Shown here: positions 25,070 through 32,378 of the stretch, one piece after another
Layout of the letters: every line of letters starts with the position of its first letter
How positions within the stretch are numbered: position 1 is the stretch's first letter
Assembly (NCBI RefSeq): GCF_004297405.1
Contig: NZ_SCVC01000006.1
Span: 248,001 to 312,000, forward strand
DNA length: 64,000 nucleotides
DNA from: Reyranella sp.
GTDB lineage: Bacteria; Pseudomonadota; Alphaproteobacteria; Reyranellales; Reyranellaceae
Reading direction: 5' to 3'
The notes under the pieces: generated by a model
Told to the model about the DNA's origin: nothing
Seen by the model: the letters and a program-made list of their open reading frames with translations, nothing else
Databases searched by the model: none
Program-made: the position numbers and the translations under genes

Positions 25070-26051
25070 CTTGTAGGTGAGGTGTTGAAATTTGAGTGAC
25101 GAACGACGCACGGCGCTCCCCGGTCGAGGACAGGACAGACCTCGGGAGCGGGGAAGACACCGTGCGCCGCCTTGCGCACACCTCGCGGACCTTGCCGCCC
25201 GGTGCATCTCCTGGGACCATCCATCGCATTCCAAGGTCGGGGCCTTGAATGGGGGTGAGAACCGAAACGGGCGGGCGAAGGGATTGGCGAGGTGCGCGAA
25301 GAGGAATTTGAGGGCACCCCGAGCGGGCTCAGGGCCGGCGCAGGGTTTTGGTTATGCAAAGGTCCGCCCTAATTGCCTCCAAGGCGAAGGCCGTGGCGAT
25401 CAAGGGCTCTTGCCTGCATGTGGAAGCTTGGGGTGCTGCAAAGGGACGGCCTAATTGCCTCCAAGGTAGGGCGATCGACGGCTGCGCCCCCTTGCATGCC
25501 TGCCGAGGCTTGGCGGTATTGCAAAGGTGGGCCCTAATCGCCTCCGCTGGTCTCCGCTTTGGTCCAGGCAAACCCCATCAGACGCAAATGACGCCGGGAC
25601 CTCGGCTGCAAAGGTTCGGCGCGGGATCACCTCCATTGATGCAAAGGGACCGACTAATTGGCCCCTCTATTTATTCAGGCGCTGAACTCGGGGCAGGAGG
25701 GCCTAAACGCCTCCAGTGGTGCAAAGGGGCTGACTTTTTGATTGTTGCTCAGACCGAGGATCACCACGCAACAATGAGTCGTGCCCTCGGCCTCCGTCCT
25801 GGCGCTCATGGCGGACCACACCGCTCACCTCAGGATGCCCCTAGGAGCCCCTACGAGACTCACCAGACTCGATTTGCCGCTCGGCTGACGGGGGAAGGAC
25901 TCGGGACGGGGCAAAGGCGCTGTATGAGTCCGTTTGGGGCCTTAGCGCGTAGCTCCGCTAGGCGACTCCTTCACGGCAGGACCCCAAGGGCCAACTATGG
26001 CCACCTAGCGGTCACGCCAGAAGTCCTCGAACTCGGTGCCGTAAGAGGAGC
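25070..26051. other. Non-coding stretch between the phage block and the small gene at 26052
   Basis: Apart from the tandem repeat array at 25355-25742 I see no convincing gene. Long open frames here follow the GC skew and repeats and have no ribosome-binding site or protein-like composition. Promoters for the minus-strand block are expected in this region. Confidence 0.5.
25355..25742. repeat. Degenerate ~82-bp tandem repeat array
   Basis: A 30-nt core beginning TGCAAAGG and containing CCTAATTGCCTCC recurs at 25355, 25437, 25520, 25607, 25640 and 25720. Copies 1 and 2 agree at 27 of 30 positions; copies 4 to 6 are more decayed. The spacers also share words (GGCGATC, CTTGC, GCTTGG), so the whole ~82-bp unit is repeated. 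It lies upstream of the minus-strand phage block. It may be a promoter or operator array, replication iterons, or a decaying minisatellite. Confidence 0.7.
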
Positions 26052-26303
26052 CTACCACTCCTCCTCAGGGGGCCTCAGCCACGGGGTCGTCTGGATAGCG
26101 TCACTCCGAGCGAGCCCCAGGTCCGCATACAGGCCCGACTCGTAGGCCACTCCCCAATAGCTGCCAGCGTACTCGTCATACTCCAGGCAGGTCTCTACGT
26201 AACGGCACACGCCATCCGCTCGCTCTATGATCTCTAAGCGCCGCCGCTCATCCTTCGACGCGACGTCTAGAACGACCTTGCCGTCGGTATAGCGGGGCAG
26301 CAC
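26052..26303 (-). CDS. Small hypothetical protein of the element
   Basis: 83 aa from a GTG at 26303 with AAGGAG 7 nt upstream. It is acidic and Tyr-rich (EYDEYAGSYWGVAYESGLYADLGL) with RRLEIIERADGVCRYVE before. No known domain. The good ribosome-binding site and protein-like composition support it. It lies just downstream of the serine recombinase gene and may be co-transcribed. Confidence 0.6.
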   Translation of the reverse strand: MLPRYTDGKVVLDVASKDERRRLEIIERADGVCRYVETCLEYDEYAGSYWGVAYESGLYADLGLARSDAIQTTPWLRPPEEEW

Positions 26304-26349
26304 GGTTCATCTCCTTTGGGGGCAGGGCTAGGCCGTGCCTCGTCGGGGT

Positions 26350-26967
26350 CTAAGCCCCTGCCTGCGAGACATGCTCGCCACTGAGTACACGATGGACCGT
26401 TCCTGCACCCACGCCCACCTTGGCGGCGATGGCCCGCACTGACAGCCCTTTCGCCTTCTCCCGCTCGATACGCTGAAGCACCTTGGCATCCGTCCGCGGC
26501 GCTCCGAGCTTCACGCCCTTGGCCCTGGCGTCGGCGAGCCCAGCCTTCACACGATCACGGATCATGGCCCGCTCGAACTCCGCAAAGACGCCCATCATCT
26601 GGAAGAGGGCGCGGCCCGCTGGCGTGGTCGTGTCGACGGCCTGCTGATGCAGGTAGAGGTGAACGCCTACCCCATGCGCCTCCTCAAGGAAGCCTACGAG
26701 GTCCTGCAAGGAGCGCCCTAGGCGATCCACGGACCACGCGGCGATCACATCGAAGCGACGGCGGGTCGCGTCCTGGCAAAGCCTGTCGAACGCTGGGCGG
26801 CCATCTCTGCCCTTGGCCCCGCTGATGCCTGCATCCTCGTAGACCTCGGTGACCTCCCAGCCCCGATGCTTGCAGGCTTGCACCAGCTCGCGGCGCTGCA
26901 GGGCCGTCGACTGGCCGTCGGTCGACACGCGGAGGTACAGGGCAACGCGGTGGGGCTTGGTCGACAC
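26350..26967 (-). CDS. Small serine recombinase (resolvase/invertase family)
   Basis: 205 aa from a GTG at 26967 with AGGAG 8 nt upstream; the longer frame to 27354 adds an unlikely N-terminus. RVALYLRVSTDGQS puts the nucleophile at Ser15, followed by AAWSVDRLGRS, EFERAMIRDRVKAG and a C-terminal HTH (VRAIAAKVGVGAGTVHRVL), a full resolvase/invertase. It may resolve dimers or invert DNA within the element. It is a second recombinase beside the tyrosine integrase. Confidence 0.9.
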   Translation of the reverse strand: MSTKPHRVALYLRVSTDGQSTALQRRELVQACKHRGWEVTEVYEDAGISGAKGRDGRPAFDRLCQDATRRRFDVIAAWSVDRLGRSLQDLVGFLEEAHGVGVHLYLHQQAVDTTTPAGRALFQMMGVFAEFERAMIRDRVKAGLADARAKGVKLGAPRTDAKVLQRIEREKAKGLSVRAIAAKVGVGAGTVHRVLSGEHVSQAGA

Positions 26968-27542
26968 TGGCGGGCTCCTAAGGGCTTCCGTGGGCGACGG
27001 GAGAGTATCATCGCGATTGTCCCAATAACAGCTATTTCTGGAACATTGAAATCCAACGGGTCGAGTGGTTGTGTTTGCTGCGTTTCTCAAGGATTGCGTC
27101 GAGGGGGATTTTGGAACACCAGCCGAGAAGGGCGACCTTACCGCGCCGCTGCTGCCATTAGTGGAGAGTTTGACGACACCCCCGCCGTTGTCCCGCCGCA
27201 GTGGCGTCTGTTTAGAATGCCCGGTTTCATTGGACTTTGAGGGCGTCATGACGCGAAGCCCAAGGGCATTGTCTCGGCCGATCGCTTCCATGAAGGCCCC
27301 CCACAGACGATATTTTCTCAAGGCAATGCGGCTCTTCTGCACTAAGCCCAGCACCCGGACGAGTCCCCGATGCCGATAGAATATGAACCCTCAGATGAGT
27401 TCTCGCATGAGCGCAATTATTGCCATTAGTGGCAGTGCGAAAGAGGGGATTCACCCCGCATCAAGTCTCGCTAGGCTCAACGGCACTCGGCGACGGAGTG
27501 GCTCCGCCGCTGGAGGACACAGCACAGAAGCGGGACCAACCT
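26968..27542. other. Stretch of 575 bp with no clear gene
   Basis: Open frames on both strands overlap each other without ribosome-binding sites or recognisable motifs. No inverted repeat resembling a resolution site was obvious, though the resolvase gene upstream makes one likely here. Confidence 0.4.
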
Positions 27543-27809
27543 ATGAACATGAAGTTAGTACCATCTCAGTGGGACACTGACGGTATCGATGTTGAACTTG
27601 CAAACAAGGACCGAGTGATCATTGAATGGTTCGATCCCAACATTCACCCAGCGGACCTCAAGGACGGGGAGGCGAGGGAAGTGGACGGCTGGACGTTTCA
27701 CCGGAGGGACAGGCAAGTGGTTGTCATCGCACATGCCGCAGCATTTAGACCGGCGAGGCAATCAACTGGCAGAGCTAAGGCCCGCAAGGTGAAGGCGGAA
27801 GCTGCCTAG
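27543..27809 (+). CDS. Small hypothetical protein of the element
   Basis: 88 aa from the ATG at 27543. It is acidic in the middle and Lys/Arg-rich at the C-terminus (STGRAKARKVKAE), with WFDPNIHPADLKDGEAREVDGWTFHRRD. Ribosome-binding site is poor (AGCGGGA). A strong hairpin terminator follows at 27843, which supports transcription from this strand. Family not recognised. Confidence 0.45.
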   Translation: MNMKLVPSQWDTDGIDVELANKDRVIIEWFDPNIHPADLKDGEAREVDGWTFHRRDRQVVVIAHAAAFRPARQSTGRAKARKVKAEAA

Positions 27810-27842
27810 CAGCGCACCAACGGAGCACGACAGGAGGACTAG

Positions 27843-27870
27843 AGGGCCCCGAGGGAAACTTCGGGGCCTT
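27843..27870 (+). terminator. Strong GC-rich hairpin, putative terminator
   Basis: GGCCCCGA and TCGGGGCC form a perfect 8-bp stem with an 8-nt loop, followed by TTCGCTTG. It lies about 35 nt after the stop codon of the small gene at 27543. Confidence 0.6.
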
Positions 27871-28146
27871 CGCTTGTGGGCGCTGCGGTTGCCAGCAGCA
27901 TCGGATGGCCCGATGTGCCAATGAAGCGTGCCATTTCGTGCGCGTGATCATCTCTGTGCGCGGCCGGGTGCGCCTGGGCGTGCGCGAGTACAGGACGGGG
28001 CGGGGCACGGGGGGAGTCGCAGTCCGGCCAGAAGGGGGTGGCGCTCAGATTTTTCTGAAGAGACGTCGCAATTTTTGGGAGGCCGTGGGCTTCTATAGTC
28101 AACCATGGTGGTCGCCACGAAATGGCAGGTCAGGTAAGAGTTGCGG

Positions 28147-28761
28147 ATGATCCAGGTTACACCCGCAGAAGCCACACTCATTGCCGCTGTTATTGGTTTG
28201 GTCAGTGGGTTGCTGGGGTGGCTTGGGCGCGGTCTGGTATTCGTGCTTAGACGCTGGTGGACGGGTGCCCCGCGGCAAGAACGAGCCGCTTATCTCAACA
28301 GCGTCACTGACCTTGCGGCCAAGCTACGAGACAACGGCATGACTTTGGATGACGTGCATAAGTTCGAATCGATCATGCATAATCCCGCGGTCACCAGCAG
28401 TACGGCTGCTAATGGGGTTGTTGAGGCGCTGGCCAAAGATGCGGAAGCACCATCACCGTTTAACTCAAATGTAGCTATGAAGGCTCGCACTAGTGCAGCT
28501 TATACCGTCGCAAAGGCCCAGTTGGAGCAGGCATTGATGGACCTGCGCCTGCTGCTCGGTGACCACGAGTGGCAGGCCTTCGAAGTGGTGCAAGATCGGT
28601 GGCGCGAGTTCCGGCGAGCACTCGAAGACTTTGCGTTGCGCGAGTTCGAAGGCGGAACTCATGCTACGCTTGCATTGTTGATGGTCGGCCTGAGCGAAAC
28701 TGAGCGCCGAACTGAAGAGATCAAAGCTCAGGTCGCTGAGCGTAAGGAACGGCAAGGGTGA
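28147..28761 (+). CDS. Membrane-anchored protein with LprI/DUF1311-like C-terminus
   Basis: 204 aa from the ATG at 28147 (TTG at 28141 is possible). A membrane segment lies at residues 9-35 (LIAAVIGLVSGLLGWLGRGLVFVL), then a charged cytoplasmic or periplasmic helical region. The last 80 residues look like LprI/DUF1311: a Gln-Trp helix (DHEWQAFEVVQDRWREFRRA), an F-E-GGTHATL pattern and a terminal ERRTEEI. DUF1311 proteins are lysozyme-inhibitor related. The role here is unclear; it lies next to the AbiJ-like gene, so a defence link is possible. Confidence 0.55.
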   Translation: MIQVTPAEATLIAAVIGLVSGLLGWLGRGLVFVLRRWWTGAPRQERAAYLNSVTDLAAKLRDNGMTLDDVHKFESIMHNPAVTSSTAANGVVEALAKDAEAPSPFNSNVAMKARTSAAYTVAKAQLEQALMDLRLLLGDHEWQAFEVVQDRWREFRRALEDFALREFEGGTHATLALLMVGLSETERRTEEIKAQVAERKERQG

Positions 28762-28791
28762 TGGCACCCGTAGGTGCGATCTTCTGCGGAG

Positions 28792-29658
28792 TCACTTGGG
28801 CGTGGCCTTGTTGACAAGATATGTCACGAAGGCGGCACATGCGCCGAACATAAACATCGCGTCCACTTCGTCGACTGAAGCGTTCGGGTCGTCCAGCAGG
28901 GGATGCCTCAAGCCCTGTTCTGCGCTTGTGTAATCATAGAGTCTGCCGAAGCCGGTCTTGAGGGCACCGTGTATCTTCCAGCGGGTCTCGAGCACCTTGA
29001 GAGCGTTCGCAAATGTATTCTCCCCGGTGATCACTCGGGCTACCGATTCCACCGCCTGCATGCTCTCCCGTATTGCCCCAGCCCAGTCGCCTTCGCTCAA
29101 CCGAGCGGCGGCGGACACGAGGTGAACCTTGGCGCCTTGGTATCGCGGAGAGGAGCTTACGGCGGCGAAGGCCTGTGCTGAAATGCCAGCCTCCTCATCG
29201 CTCGAAATGGGGACGAGTGTCGGCGGCGGGCCATCTATCAATCTGTAGCCGGCGTTGCGAAACAACAGGACCTGCTTGATATCAGCGCGAAAGCTGATCG
29301 GGCACGATTGAAGGCGAACGAGATATTGCAGTGTCCCATAAACCTCGTGATAGGCCCCTGACATGAGTATTCGCTTCATCGCGGCGATATGCGGTTCGCT
29401 GTGTGATGTGAACTCGTCGGCCGGTTTATGGCGATGCCAAATGTGCAACCCCTCCAACATGCCGCGCCAAGGTTCTCTCAGAACTGGCCTTCCGTACTCG
29501 ACGTGCTGCGTCGCGTTAACGAGATGACGATGGAGAATTGCCCACAGTCCTGCTCGCAAGGGTGGCGACAGTTCTTGGGGTTTTAGCTGTGCAGGCAGGG
29601 GGTCGATGCCCTCAGCTTGCTCGAAGGTCACTTTCGTGCGGTCAAGGTCGTTCGGCAT
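28792..29658 (-). CDS. AbiJ-like (abortive infection) HEPN-type protein
   Basis: 288 aa. The N-terminal part (PLPAQLKPQELSPPLRAGLWAILH) is of the AbiJ N-terminal-domain type. The C-terminal 100 residues (GAIRESMQAVESVARVITG, KTGFGRLYDYTSAEQGLRHPLLDDP, then ACAAFVTYLV) match the HEPN-like C-terminus of AbiJ proteins, where the RH pair would belong to the putative RNase site. AbiJ in lactococci stops phage growth by host shutdown. It is cargo inside the element, next to the integrase and convergent with the DUF1311-like gene. Toxicity and target are not known. Confidence 0.75.
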   Translation of the reverse strand: MPNDLDRTKVTFEQAEGIDPLPAQLKPQELSPPLRAGLWAILHRHLVNATQHVEYGRPVLREPWRGMLEGLHIWHRHKPADEFTSHSEPHIAAMKRILMSGAYHEVYGTLQYLVRLQSCPISFRADIKQVLLFRNAGYRLIDGPPPTLVPISSDEEAGISAQAFAAVSSSPRYQGAKVHLVSAAARLSEGDWAGAIRESMQAVESVARVITGENTFANALKVLETRWKIHGALKTGFGRLYDYTSAEQGLRHPLLDDPNASVDEVDAMFMFGACAAFVTYLVNKATPK

Positions 29659-29730
29659 TGACGCATGTTATCACACCTCGACGACCGCGGGCGGACACTG
29701 ACATGGAAGGCCTTGAAGGGGTGATTGCCT

Positions 29731-30966
29731 CTAGCCCGCAGGATACCGCAGCTTGGCCAGCGCCTTGCGCTTGACCTCCAAGCTCGCGCCACCTGAGTAC
29801 AGGCCGTAGGTGATCCTGGGTTTCTCGTGGCCCACAATGTCCGCCGCCACGTTCTCCGACGTTCCCGCATTCTCCAGCAACGTCACCACCGTCTTGCGAA
29901 TCGAGTGGAACACATGCCCCGCGCCGAACTTAGCGTCACTCTTGAGCCGCCCGAAGCGCTTACCAATGGCATTGGATCGGTCACCGAACTTATTGGATGA
30001 GAGGTGGGCCAGTACGCAGCCCTCCCTGCGCTTGCCTATCAGCCGTCGAAACGTTGGCAAGACCTTCGGATGAATAGGCACCTCTCGGAGGCCCGCCTCG
30101 GTTTTCGCGTCGACAACCTTGAATGCCTTGGCTTGGAGATCGACGTTCGGAATCTCCAGGCTGCACAGCTCTTCAATGCGAGCACCCGACCACATGGCCA
30201 GGGTGATCAAATCGGCCAGCTCGTGATCGCCACCGGCCGCCGCTTGCTTCCTCAGGTCGACTACCTGAGTGGCCGTGAAGGGCACCCAGCTTGCCCTACG
30301 GCGGGCCGTCGAAGGCGGGGACAGACCGGCGAACGGGTCAGCCTTGAGGACGTCTTGGGCCCGCAGGTACTTCCAATAGCCGCGAAGGAAAGAGAGGATG
30401 CGTCCTATGGTCTTGGCCGATGCCTGCTTTCCCAAGCCCGCGATCCACTTGCTGGCAACCTCGGCGGTAACCTCTTCGGCGTAGGGATGCGCCTTTTCGA
30501 GCTTGAGGACCTCGGCTCGCTTCATGGCCTTGGTCTTGGGGGTGTCCGCGACACTGTCCATCCAGGCGTCTAGATGCTCTGAGAGGGGCGTTAGCCGGCC
30601 TGTTGCGATCTTGAATTGCCGGAAGTTGGCATTTGCGGCCTCGGCATCGCCGCGCTCCTGAGCGGCATAGTCGCGATCCGAGTAGATATCAGCGAGGTGG
30701 CTTGTGATGGCTTCCCGCTCGCGCTCAGTCTCGGCATTGCGGACCAGCTCTCGATAGAAGAACGCCTGAGAGTCCTCGGTCCGTCGGCCGCCTCCCGCGA
30801 GCTTGTGCGACCAGTCGTGTAGCCAGAGCAAGGAGGCCTTGCGTTCGGCCTCCAGTTTGTTGCCGGTCTCCAACGACTTGGCGAGGCGGCGACCGAGCTT
30901 CCCTTGTAAGGCCTTGGGCACGTCATGAAGGGCCCAGTAGATTTGATGACGCTTGACGAGATACAT
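29731..30966 (-). CDS. Tyrosine-type site-specific integrase (DUF6538 N-terminus)
   Basis: 411 aa from the ATG at 30966; an earlier ATG at 30993 and a frame running through the attachment site to 31230 have no better ribosome-binding site. The N-terminus (MYLVKRHQIYWALHDVPKAL) is a DUF6538 domain, followed by a helical core-binding domain and a catalytic domain with SGARIEELC (first Arg), HSIRKTV (His-Arg) and VGHEKPRITYGLYSGG (His and nucleophile Tyr). It lies against attR, typical of elements that integrate in tRNA genes. It most likely excises and integrates the 16793-31086 element. Confidence 0.93.
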   Translation of the reverse strand: MYLVKRHQIYWALHDVPKALQGKLGRRLAKSLETGNKLEAERKASLLWLHDWSHKLAGGGRRTEDSQAFFYRELVRNAETEREREAITSHLADIYSDRDYAAQERGDAEAANANFRQFKIATGRLTPLSEHLDAWMDSVADTPKTKAMKRAEVLKLEKAHPYAEEVTAEVASKWIAGLGKQASAKTIGRILSFLRGYWKYLRAQDVLKADPFAGLSPPSTARRRASWVPFTATQVVDLRKQAAAGGDHELADLITLAMWSGARIEELCSLEIPNVDLQAKAFKVVDAKTEAGLREVPIHPKVLPTFRRLIGKRREGCVLAHLSSNKFGDRSNAIGKRFGRLKSDAKFGAGHVFHSIRKTVVTLLENAGTSENVAADIVGHEKPRITYGLYSGGASLEVKRKALAKLRYPAG

Positions 30967-30981
30967 AGTCGACGGAACCCA

Positions 30982-31003
30982 TTCCACACACATCTTCCAC
31001 ACA
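30982..31003 (+). repeat. Right putative integrase arm-type site (paired TTCCACACA)
   Basis: Two TTCCACACA copies start 13 nt apart, in the same orientation and spacing as at 16851-16872. It overlaps the integrase promoter region, so integrase binding could repress its own gene. Confidence 0.65.
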
Positions 31004-31066
31004 GTGTGCAATTGAACCGTTCGAGATATCAAGCAGTCTGTGCGTTTTGTGGCTTCTTGGCGGAGT

Positions 31067-31086
31067 ATCCCTTCCTCTCCGCCATT
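31067..31086 (+). repeat. attR core: distal copy of the tRNA-Ser 3' end
   Basis: Identical over 20 nt to 16793-16812. It lies 101 nt upstream of the integrase start. GGCGGAG at 31059-31065 and CTCCGCC at 31077-31083 are perfect inverted copies around it, a likely core-type integrase binding pair. Confidence 0.9.
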
Positions 31087-31709
31087 ATCGCCCCGCGAAC
31101 CGTCTCTCCGGCCGAGATTCGGTTCAAAAGTGCCCAGCAACAGTTGACTTTTCCCGCAAAGCTCCTGGCTATCCTTTAGCATCCCTAGGCACATTCGGTC
31201 TCTCTCGAGCCGCTTGTCTCCAAAGCTCATGACCCCTCAAGTCGGTACGGAGTTCACTCACCGATTCGATAGGGGCAGCTCGCGTTGAGTAGGAAGTCCG
31301 ACGCGAACAGGCGTTGCCGTGCTTTCCCGACATGTAAGTGACGACGCTCGGTAGGGAGGCGCTGTCCCCACCTGCCTAGTCAGACAACGATGCGCTAGTT
31401 GCGCACGCGCTGGCTCGATGTTTGGTCGGAGAAAAATTTCACCGCCTCGACATACCGGGCCAGCACTGATGGTGCGATCTTGAATGCCGTCCATCAGCGA
31501 TCCCGGCGATTTTGGAATAGTGAAGAAGTCTTGGCAGCTTGATCAAAGTCAAGGGCAGCGCAGCCTGCGAGGTTTACGCTTCCTGACCAAGAGGCAGCAA
31601 TGGGCACGGTACGTCCACCACTTCTCGACTGGCGGTGTAGAGCCAGAATGCTACGCGGACGCAGGCATATGAAACCGAGGCAACGCCTGACCGTTGCTTG
31701 TGACGCCGC
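31087..31709. other. Stretch of 620 bp without a clear gene, containing an FNR-like box
   Basis: No convincing gene is seen. It includes the original downstream flank of the tRNA and, at 31539, an FNR/FixK-like box that points at the acetyltransferase and pfl genes. Confidence 0.5.
31539..31552 (+). promoter_or_regulatory. FNR/FixK-like box
   Basis: TTGATCAAAGTCAA differs from the consensus TTGAT-N4-ATCAA at one position. It lies 157 nt before the acetyltransferase start and upstream of pyruvate formate-lyase, an oxygen-sensitive enzyme usually induced at low oxygen by FNR-type regulators. Confidence 0.6.
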
Positions 31710-32243
31710 ATGAACGTCGCACGATACTCCGCCAGCGAGCGCTTGCGTAACGGCGCGGAGATCGAGATCCGCGCACTTGTGCCTGGCGACCGCGTAGAGA
31801 TGCTGGCCGCTTTTGACAGAACCAGTCCACAGACGAGATACCGTCGTTTCTTTGCTCCGAAGAACAGCTTCAGCGAACGGGAAATCGAATTCTTTCTCAA
31901 CGTGGACTTCGTCAATCACGTGGCATTGGCGGCCGTGCTGAACGAAAGTGGCGAAGAGACTATCGTGGGCGGTGCAAGGTATGTTCTAACGCAGCCTGGT
32001 CAGGCGGAGGTTGCCTTCGCTATCGACGACCCGCATCAGAAGCTCGGCATTGCCACTCAGTTAATGAAACATTTGGTCGCCATCGCGCGGGCCAGTGAGC
32101 TGCAGACATTCGTCGCGGACGTTCTACCTGAGAATCTGCCAATGCTTCGTGTGTTCGAGCGCTGCGGCCTCAAGATGACGACGCACCGCGACCGAGGCGT
32201 CGTTCGAGTCACGCTCGACCTCTTGGGTGGCGCAAACACCTGA
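31710..32243 (+). CDS. GNAT-family protein acetyltransferase-like protein
   Basis: 177 aa. IEIRALVPGDRVEMLAAFDRTSPQTRYRRFF resembles the GNAT domain of Pat-type protein acetyltransferases; QKLGIATQLMKHL is the acetyl-CoA loop and LPENLPMLRVFERCGLK the final strand-helix. In rhizobia and related bacteria such proteins modify metabolic enzymes. It precedes the pfl genes by 135 nt and shares the upstream FNR-like box, so it might tune that pathway; this is inference. Confidence 0.82.
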   Translation: MNVARYSASERLRNGAEIEIRALVPGDRVEMLAAFDRTSPQTRYRRFFAPKNSFSEREIEFFLNVDFVNHVALAAVLNESGEETIVGGARYVLTQPGQAEVAFAIDDPHQKLGIATQLMKHLVAIARASELQTFVADVLPENLPMLRVFERCGLKMTTHRDRGVVRVTLDLLGGANT

Positions 32244-32378
32244 GCATGGATCACTGAACCGCAAATACTCGACGACCGCTTCAGTAAATCGGAGTGCTGA
32301 CGATATCTCGAGAGAAAGCTGCACCGAGCCATTGCAAGCAACACGAGCCCGATAGGGCATTGAGCGATAGGGGGCACG

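Larger units (their letters stand above)
16793..31086. mobile_element. 14.3-kb tRNA-Ser integrative element with podovirus-derived genes
   Basis: Bounded by 20-bp direct repeats at the tRNA-Ser 3' end, with matched arm-type sites inside both ends and a tyrosine integrase at the distal end. GC is lower than in the flanks. It carries T7 gp13/gp14-like genes, a helicase-like ATPase, a resolvase, AlbA_2 and AbiJ-like genes, but no recognised capsid, portal, tail or lysis gene. It may be a decayed prophage or a phage satellite; the frameshift in the gp14-like gene favours decay, the intact integrase and att sites favour a still movable unit. Confidence 0.88.

Noticed and set aside
25355..25742. 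Repeat array as a CRISPR
   Set aside because: The ~30-nt cores are poorly conserved, and the between-core DNA is itself repeated rather than unique. No cas gene is near.
25348..26145. Long plus-strand open frame of 265 codons in the element
   Set aside because: It runs through the tandem repeat array, has no ribosome-binding site, and its apparent peptide repeats only reflect the DNA repeats.
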